Both the position numbers and the translations under genes were made by a program. The notes beneath the pieces are model-generated. The model was not told the origin of the DNA. It was given only the letters and a program-made list of their open reading frames with translations, and searched no databases. 10,790 nucleotides of DNA, from positions 1-10,790 of the forward strand of contig JAWVZB010000101.1 of assembly GCA_033722375.1 (NCBI GenBank). The letters are read 5' to 3'. Numbering within the stretch: position 1 is the stretch's first letter; each line of letters begins with the position of its first letter. This DNA is from JAWVZB01 sp033722375 (GTDB taxonomy: Bacteria; Actinomycetota; Nitriliruptoria; Nitriliruptorales; Nitriliruptoraceae). Below are positions 7,259 to 10,790 of the stretch, piece after piece.

Positions 7259-7275
7259 CACCACGGAGGGTGGTG
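7259..7275 (-). other. small hairpin in the 5' leader of the secreted-protein gene
   Basis: Six-base arms CACCAC and GTGGTG enclose a 5-base loop, about midway between the putative -10 element at 7308 and the start codon at 7217. Its role is unknown; it could tune translation or mRNA stability, or could act as the end of the upstream transcript. Confidence 0.35.
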
Positions 7276-7307
7276 TCCCGTGTGGGTCGGGCCCTTCATC
7301 TACTCCT

Positions 7308-7336
7308 AACGAACGGACACTGCTTCGGTTACGGTC
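7308..7336 (-). promoter_or_regulatory. ECF-like promoter of the secreted-protein gene
   Basis: On the minus strand, GACCGTAACC (7327-7336) is followed after exactly 12 bases by GTTCGTT (7308-7314). Read as GTAAC-N16-CGTT, this has the layout of ECF sigma factor promoters (an AAC motif at -35 and CGT at -10, 16-17 bases apart). The identical pair with the same spacing precedes the binding protein gene (9034-9062). Transcription would start about 85 bases upstream of the ATG. It lies in the 178-base gap after the binding protein stop, so the downstream gene can be transcribed on its own. Confidence 0.6.
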
Positions 7337-7395
7337 GGTGCGGTCATGGACGGTGTGTGCATCCCACCTCCACGCTGCGTTCGCGACCGGCTGCA

Positions 7396-8961
7396 TCAGA
7401 AGCCCGAGACGAACGTGTCGAGCGTCTTGTACTCCTCCGCCGAGCAGTCGGCCTGGAGCACGTGGACCTGGCCGGCCCCGAAGTGATCGTCGGGCGAGTA
7501 GTTCAAGGTGGGCATCACGCCGGTCTCGACCTTGGTCTGCTGCTCGACCACGGCCCGGAAGTCCTCGCGGTACAGCTCGTTGCCGTAGATCTCCTTGTAC
7601 CGCAGCAGGAGCTGGTGGCTCACCGCGTTGGCGCCCCACAGGGCGTAGGCGATGTCGTCGGTGGGGGCGTTCTCCTCCTTGCCGGCCTTCATGAACGCAT
7701 CGTCGGTGCGGGCGACGTCGATGCCGGGGAACGGCGAGAAGAAGATGCCCTTGTCGGCACGCGTGTCGGGGTCACCGCAACCGGACCCGAGGACCGCGTT
7801 CAGGCCCATCGACACACCCACACCGATGTAGCGCGGGTTGTAGCTGTAGCTGTCGTTGGCGCGCTGGCTGAAGTCGATGTAGTCGACCGGCGAGGAGAGG
7901 ATGTAGACGACCTCGACGCCGTTGCTCTGGAACCGCTGGGCGATCGTCCCGTACCAGGACGTGTCACCCTTCGGGTGGCGGTAGATCTCGAAGCTCTTGT
8001 CGCTGATGCCGAACTGCTGCATCCCCTGCTTCCAGCCCGCGACGGCATCGTCGAAGTTCGGGGTGTCGGTGATGATGGCCGCCATCTTGGCCTCGCCGTT
8101 CAACACCTTCTGGATCTTGGGGTCGCCGTAGGGGTTCTTGGCGACCATGTTCGCGAGCAGGAGGCCCTGCTGCTTGTAGCTCATCGAGGTCGCGAAGTAC
8201 CAGGGGTTGCCGCGGAGGCCGGCCTCGGTCACCCCGGCGGAGAAGTAGGGGAAACCGGCACGTTCGGCGAGCTGGCCGCAGGCCTGGATCTGGTCGGTAC
8301 CGCCACCGCCGGCGAGCGCGAACGACTTCGAGGCGAGCTCACGGCACACCTGCCGGGCGTCGTTGGGGTTGTACTTGTCGTCGCGGAAGATCAGCTTCAC
8401 CGTCCGGCCGAGCACGCTCTGGCCCTGGTTCTCGAGGTGCTTCCAGTACAGGTCACCGGACTTCTCGAACGAGGTCGTCGGGAGCGGGGCGGCGCCCGTC
8501 ACCGGCGCGTGCAGCCCGAAGACGATCTCGCTGTCGCTCACCCCGGTGTTGTCGCTGCCCTGCGGCTGCGCCGACCCTTGGCTGCTGCCTCCGCCGCCGG
8601 TCGAGCCACCACCGCCGGTGCTGCCACCGCCGCCGGTGTCGCCACCGCCGCTGCTGCCACCGCCACCGCTCGTGGTGGTCGTGCCACCGCCAGAGGTCGT
8701 CCCGCCGGACGTCCCTCCGGTGTCCCCTGCGGTGGAGCCACCGGTCGTGGTGCCGCCAGCGGTCGTACCCCCGCTGGTGGTGCCACCGGCGGTCGTGCCG
8801 CCGCTGGTTCCGCCGGCGTCGAGCGACTGGTTCCCGCCGCCCTGCTGGCCGGCAGCGAGACCGCTGCCTTCCACGTGGACGCCAGGCTTCTGGCCGCATG
8901 CGGTCAGGACGAAGGTCAGCGCGGATGCGACCGCGGCTGCCCGGATGACGCGTGCATTCAC
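7396..8961 (-). CDS. branched-chain amino acid type ABC transporter substrate-binding lipoprotein
   Basis: This is the ligand-capturing subunit of the importer, held on the outer face of the membrane by a lipid. The lipobox LTAC has C22 as the lipidated residue, after a signal with R4 and R7. Next comes a linker of about 80-90 residues (about 49-130) made almost only of Gly, Thr and Ser, then a periplasmic-binding-fold domain (about 143-521) of the LivJ/LivK, Peripla_BP_6 type. It begins SDSEIVFGLHAPVTG (142-156), with KLIFRDDKYNPNDARQVCREL (189-209) as a typical early strand-helix. The ligand could be a branched-chain amino acid, an amide or another small acid; the sequence does not decide. 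The protein is 521 residues against about 400 usually, and the linker explains the excess. The start is GTG, with AAGGAG (8969-8974) 7 bases upstream. It is the first gene of the leftward block. Confidence 0.93.
   Translation of the reverse strand: MNARVIRAAAVASALTFVLTACGQKPGVHVEGSGLAAGQQGGGNQSLDAGGTSGGTTAGGTTSGGTTAGGTTTGGSTAGDTGGTSGGTTSGGGTTTTSGGGGSSGGGDTGGGGSTGGGGSTGGGGSSQGSAQPQGSDNTGVSDSEIVFGLHAPVTGAAPLPTTSFEKSGDLYWKHLENQGQSVLGRTVKLIFRDDKYNPNDARQVCRELASKSFALAGGGGTDQIQACGQLAERAGFPYFSAGVTEAGLRGNPWYFATSMSYKQQGLLLANMVAKNPYGDPKIQKVLNGEAKMAAIITDTPNFDDAVAGWKQGMQQFGISDKSFEIYRHPKGDTSWYGTIAQRFQSNGVEVVYILSSPVDYIDFSQRANDSYSYNPRYIGVGVSMGLNAVLGSGCGDPDTRADKGIFFSPFPGIDVARTDDAFMKAGKEENAPTDDIAYALWGANAVSHQLLLRYKEIYGNELYREDFRAVVEQQTKVETGVMPTLNYSPDDHFGAGQVHVLQADCSAEEYKTLDTFVSGF
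8591..8644 (-). repeat. three 18-bp tandem repeats in the linker coding region
   Basis: Three 18-bp units (8591-8608, 8609-8626, 8627-8644) differ at only a few positions and encode six-residue Gly-rich units such as GGGGST. They form the inner part of the Gly/Thr/Ser linker of the binding protein. Confidence 0.8.
8737..8811 (-). repeat. five 15-bp tandem repeats in the linker coding region
   Basis: Five imperfect 15-bp units (from 8737, 8752, 8767, 8782 and 8797) encode the five-residue repeats GGTTA, GGTTS and GGTTT. This second array has a different period from the 18-bp one, so the linker seems to have grown by two separate slippage or duplication events. Lengths are multiples of three, so copy changes would keep the frame. 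Confidence 0.8.
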
Positions 8962-8997
8962 TCGTCGGCTCCTTCGAGGCGACTTCGGAGGGGTGGT

Positions 8998-9020
8998 GGT
9001 CGCGACCCACCTCGGGTGGG
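8998..9020. promoter_or_regulatory. palindrome and hairpin in the 5' leader of the binding protein gene
   Basis: GGTCGCGACC (8998-9007) is a perfect 10-bp palindrome. It overlaps by two bases a hairpin with arms CCCACC and GGTGGG (9006-9011, 9015-9020). Both lie between the putative -10 element (9034) and the GTG start (8961). The palindrome could be a repressor operator; the hairpin could act in the mRNA. Confidence 0.35.
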
Positions 9021-9033
9021 CCTCATCAGCGTC

Positions 9034-9062
9034 AACGAACCGCGACCGTCGTGGTTACGGTC
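9034..9062 (-). promoter_or_regulatory. ECF-like promoter of the substrate-binding protein gene
   Basis: The minus strand has GACCGTAACC (9053-9062), 12 bases, then GTTCGTT (9034-9040), the same two blocks and spacing as at 7308-7336. A shared GATGA follows 6 bases downstream here and 7 bases downstream in the other copy. The expected start lies about 65 bases upstream of the GTG codon. It sits in the 229-base divergent gap between this gene and the penicillin-binding protein gene. Confidence 0.6.
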
Positions 9063-9151
9063 CGTTCCGTTCTGGTCTCTCATGTCGTCATTCGACGCGC
9101 GCGCTTCAGTCTCCTGCCTCCCTCCGTCCGTCCGACCGCGGGCGGTTGCTC

Positions 9152-9184
9152 CTCCACGGTGGAGCGACCAGCGCTCGTTACCCT
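9152..9184 (+). promoter_or_regulatory. dyad and -10-like hexamer before the penicillin-binding protein gene
   Basis: The dyad CTCCAC-G-GTGGAG (9152-9164) is followed by TACCCT (9179-9184), which ends 6 bases before the ATG at 9191. No Shine-Dalgarno site is visible before that ATG. The layout would fit a leaderless mRNA starting at or near the ATG, common in actinobacteria, but no clear -35 element is present. Confidence 0.3.
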
Positions 9185-9190
9185 CCCGGC

Positions 9191-10790
9191 ATGCTCCTCC
9201 CGCGCCGGTCCGGCCGTCCTGGGGGCGCTTCCCGGGGGTGGGTCGGGCTCCTCGCCGTGGCGCTCCTCGCGTCCGCCTGCGGCCGGGTCGTCGACCTCGA
9301 GCCCGGTGACCCCGTCGAGTTCGTCCAGCAGCCACAGACCTCGAAGGTGCTCGCCGCGGACGGCACGGTCCTGGCGGAGCTTCACGCCGAACAGGATCGG
9401 GAGGACGTGGCGATCGACGAGGTCGCCGAGGTCGCGATCCAAGCGGTGGTGTCGATCGAGGACCGCCGCTTCTTCCTCCACCGCGGGGTCGACGCGCCGG
9501 CCATCCTGCGGGCGGCGGCGGTCAACGTCGCCGAAGGCTCCGTGGAGCAGGGCGGATCGACGCTCACCCAGCAGTACGTCAAGAACACGATGACCGGGCC
9601 AGCCCGGACGCTCGAGCGCAAGCTCAAGGAAGCGGCGCTGGCGTTCCAGCTCGAGCAGCGGTACTCGAAGGAGGAGATCCTCGAGCGCTACCTCAACACC
9701 GTCTACTTCGGGAAGGGCGCGTATGGCATCCGGGCCGCGTCGCAACGCTTCTTCGGTGTGGAACCAGCTGAGCTGGATCTCGCCCAGGCAGCGACCCTGG
9801 CGGGGATGATCGCCTCCCCCTCGCGCTACGACCCCTTCGAGCACCCGGAGGCGTCCCGCGAGCGTCGGAGGCTCGTGCTGGACGCCATGGTCGGTGCCGG
9901 TCAGATCGACCGCGACGCAGCGGAGGAGGCCGCGGCGCGGCAGCTCGAGCTGGCGCCACTCGACCTCGACGAGCGGGTGCAGGCGCCGTACGTGGTCGAG
10001 GAGGTCAAACGCCTGGTCCAGCACGACCCGCAAGGCGTGATGGCGGCGATCGGCGTCGACGTCGACGAGCGCTCCGAACGGCTCTTCACCGGCGGCCTGC
10101 GGGTGTTCACGACGCTCGAGCCGCACCTGCAGGATCTGGCCGATGCCGCCGTGACCGAGGTGCTCGAAGCCGAGGAGGCGCTCGAGGACGGCCCGTCCGC
10201 TGCCGTGGTCGTCACCGACCCCACCACCGGAGCGATCCGTGCGATGGTCGGTGGCCGCGACTTCTTCGATCCGGACGACCCCCAGGCCCGGTTCAACCTG
10301 GCGACCCAGGGTCGCCGCCAGCCCGGATCGGCCTTCAAGCCCGTGGTGCTCGCCACGGCCCTGTCCCGCGGCATCACCCTCGACCGCCGGTTCCCGGGCG
10401 GCAAGTGCGTCAGCTTCGAACGCGTCGCCGGCTGGGAGGACGGGGTCTGCAACTACGGCGGCACCGCCTACGGGTCGCTGAACCTCCGCGAAGCAACGGT
10501 CCGGTCCGTCAACACCGTCTTCGCGCGGCTCGCCGTGGAGCTCGGTCCCACCGCGCTCCTGGAGATGGCGCAGACACTGGGGTTCCGGGGGCTCCCCCAG
10601 GTCCACTCGCTGGCCCTCGGCGCCGGTGAGGTCACCCCCGTGGCGATGGCTGGTGCCTACGGGGCGCTGGCCGACCTGGGCCGCTACCACGAGCCCTACC
10701 TGATCGAACGCATCGAGACCGCCGACGGCGAGGTGCTCTACGAGCACGACCGCCGCTCCTACCAGGCGCTGGACGCGTCGGTCGCGTTCG
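9191..10790 (+). CDS. class A penicillin-binding protein, 3' end beyond the window
   Basis: This two-domain enzyme makes peptidoglycan outside the membrane: a GT51 glycosyltransferase polymerises lipid II and a transpeptidase cross-links stem peptides. The window holds 533 codons with no stop. GT51 motifs are EDRRFFLHRG (90-99, catalytic E90), QGGSTLTQQ (120-128), RKLKE (143-147, second catalytic E147) and KEEILERYLNTVYFG (160-174). In the transpeptidase, the SxxK motif is S380-A-F-K383 with nucleophile S380, and SxN is S439-V-N441; KTG should lie past the right edge. C406 and C420 could form a disulfide. The N-terminus is odd: arginines at 5, 6, 9 and 15, a short hydrophobic run (17-29), then LLASAC with C30, which reads as a lipoprotein signal rather than the usual membrane anchor. 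ATG 9191 is the only good start; no ribosome binding site is evident. It diverges from the transporter. Confidence 0.95.
   Translation, partial: MLLPRRSGRPGGASRGWVGLLAVALLASACGRVVDLEPGDPVEFVQQPQTSKVLAADGTVLAELHAEQDREDVAIDEVAEVAIQAVVSIEDRRFFLHRGVDAPAILRAAAVNVAEGSVEQGGSTLTQQYVKNTMTGPARTLERKLKEAALAFQLEQRYSKEEILERYLNTVYFGKGAYGIRAASQRFFGVEPAELDLAQAATLAGMIASPSRYDPFEHPEASRERRRLVLDAMVGAGQIDRDAAEEAAARQLELAPLDLDERVQAPYVVEEVKRLVQHDPQGVMAAIGVDVDERSERLFTGGLRVFTTLEPHLQDLADAAVTEVLEAEEALEDGPSAAVVVTDPTTGAIRAMVGGRDFFDPDDPQARFNLATQGRRQPGSAFKPVVLATALSRGITLDRRFPGGKCVSFERVAGWEDGVCNYGGTAYGSLNLREATVRSVNTVFARLAVELGPTALLEMAQTLGFRGLPQVHSLALGAGEVTPVAMAGAYGALADLGRYHEPYLIERIETADGEVLYEHDRRSYQALDASVAF

Noticed and set aside
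8572..8817. Possible CRISPR-like or regulatory repeat array
   Set aside because: The repeats are 15 and 18 bp, directly adjacent without spacers, and in frame with the binding protein linker.
7060..9309. An open frame of 749 codons on the plus strand across the binding protein gene
   Set aside because: It is antisense to a well supported lipoprotein gene, crosses two promoter regions, and has no recognisable domain.
9080..10747. An open frame of 555 codons on the minus strand, opposite the penicillin-binding protein
   Set aside because: The plus strand carries all GT51 and transpeptidase motifs in order; the minus frame is a low-complexity shadow.

Overview
The window is GC-rich and its codons strongly favour G or C at the third position. 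The 16S rRNA 5' end, the boxA-type rRNA leader and the lipoprotein and branched-chain transport genes together suggest an actinobacterium (Actinomycetota). A deep-branching high-GC class such as Nitriliruptoria is possible, but I cannot place it firmly from about 340 bases of 16S.

Layout: bases 1-344 are the 5' end of a 16S rRNA gene read leftwards. Its leader and candidate promoters fill most of 345-800 (boxA at 568-582, several hairpins, two sigma-70-like promoter candidates). A rightward gene (973-1431) encodes a small two-helix membrane protein with a C-terminal His/Cys cluster. It converges on a long leftward block through a 10-bp inverted repeat (1466-1498) that could stop transcription from both sides. 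The leftward block, in transcription order, is: a lipoprotein substrate-binding protein (8961-7396), an unrecognised secreted and C-terminally anchored protein (7217-5754), then livH, livM, livG and livF (5622-1507). This is a complete branched-chain amino acid type (HAAT family) ABC importer: one binding protein, two permeases and two ATPases. A rightward class A penicillin-binding protein starts at 9191, diverging from the importer, and runs off the right edge.

How the parts work together: the binding protein would capture an amino acid, amide or similar small ligand outside the membrane and hand it to the LivH/LivM channel, driven by LivG/LivF. The binding protein gene and the unknown secreted-protein gene each carry the same upstream element, GACCGTAACC-N12-GTTCGTT. 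Its layout resembles promoters of extracytoplasmic-function (ECF) sigma factors. The two genes are therefore probably switched on together, which makes the unknown protein a candidate accessory part of the transporter. A strong hairpin separates it from livHMGF.

The most unusual points are this duplicated promoter element, the unknown surface protein inside a liv locus, a 125-residue acidic extension with a tandem repeat on LivF, a Gly/Thr/Ser tether of about 80-90 residues on the binding protein, and a lipobox on the class A penicillin-binding protein. No mobile element, CRISPR array or tRNA was seen.
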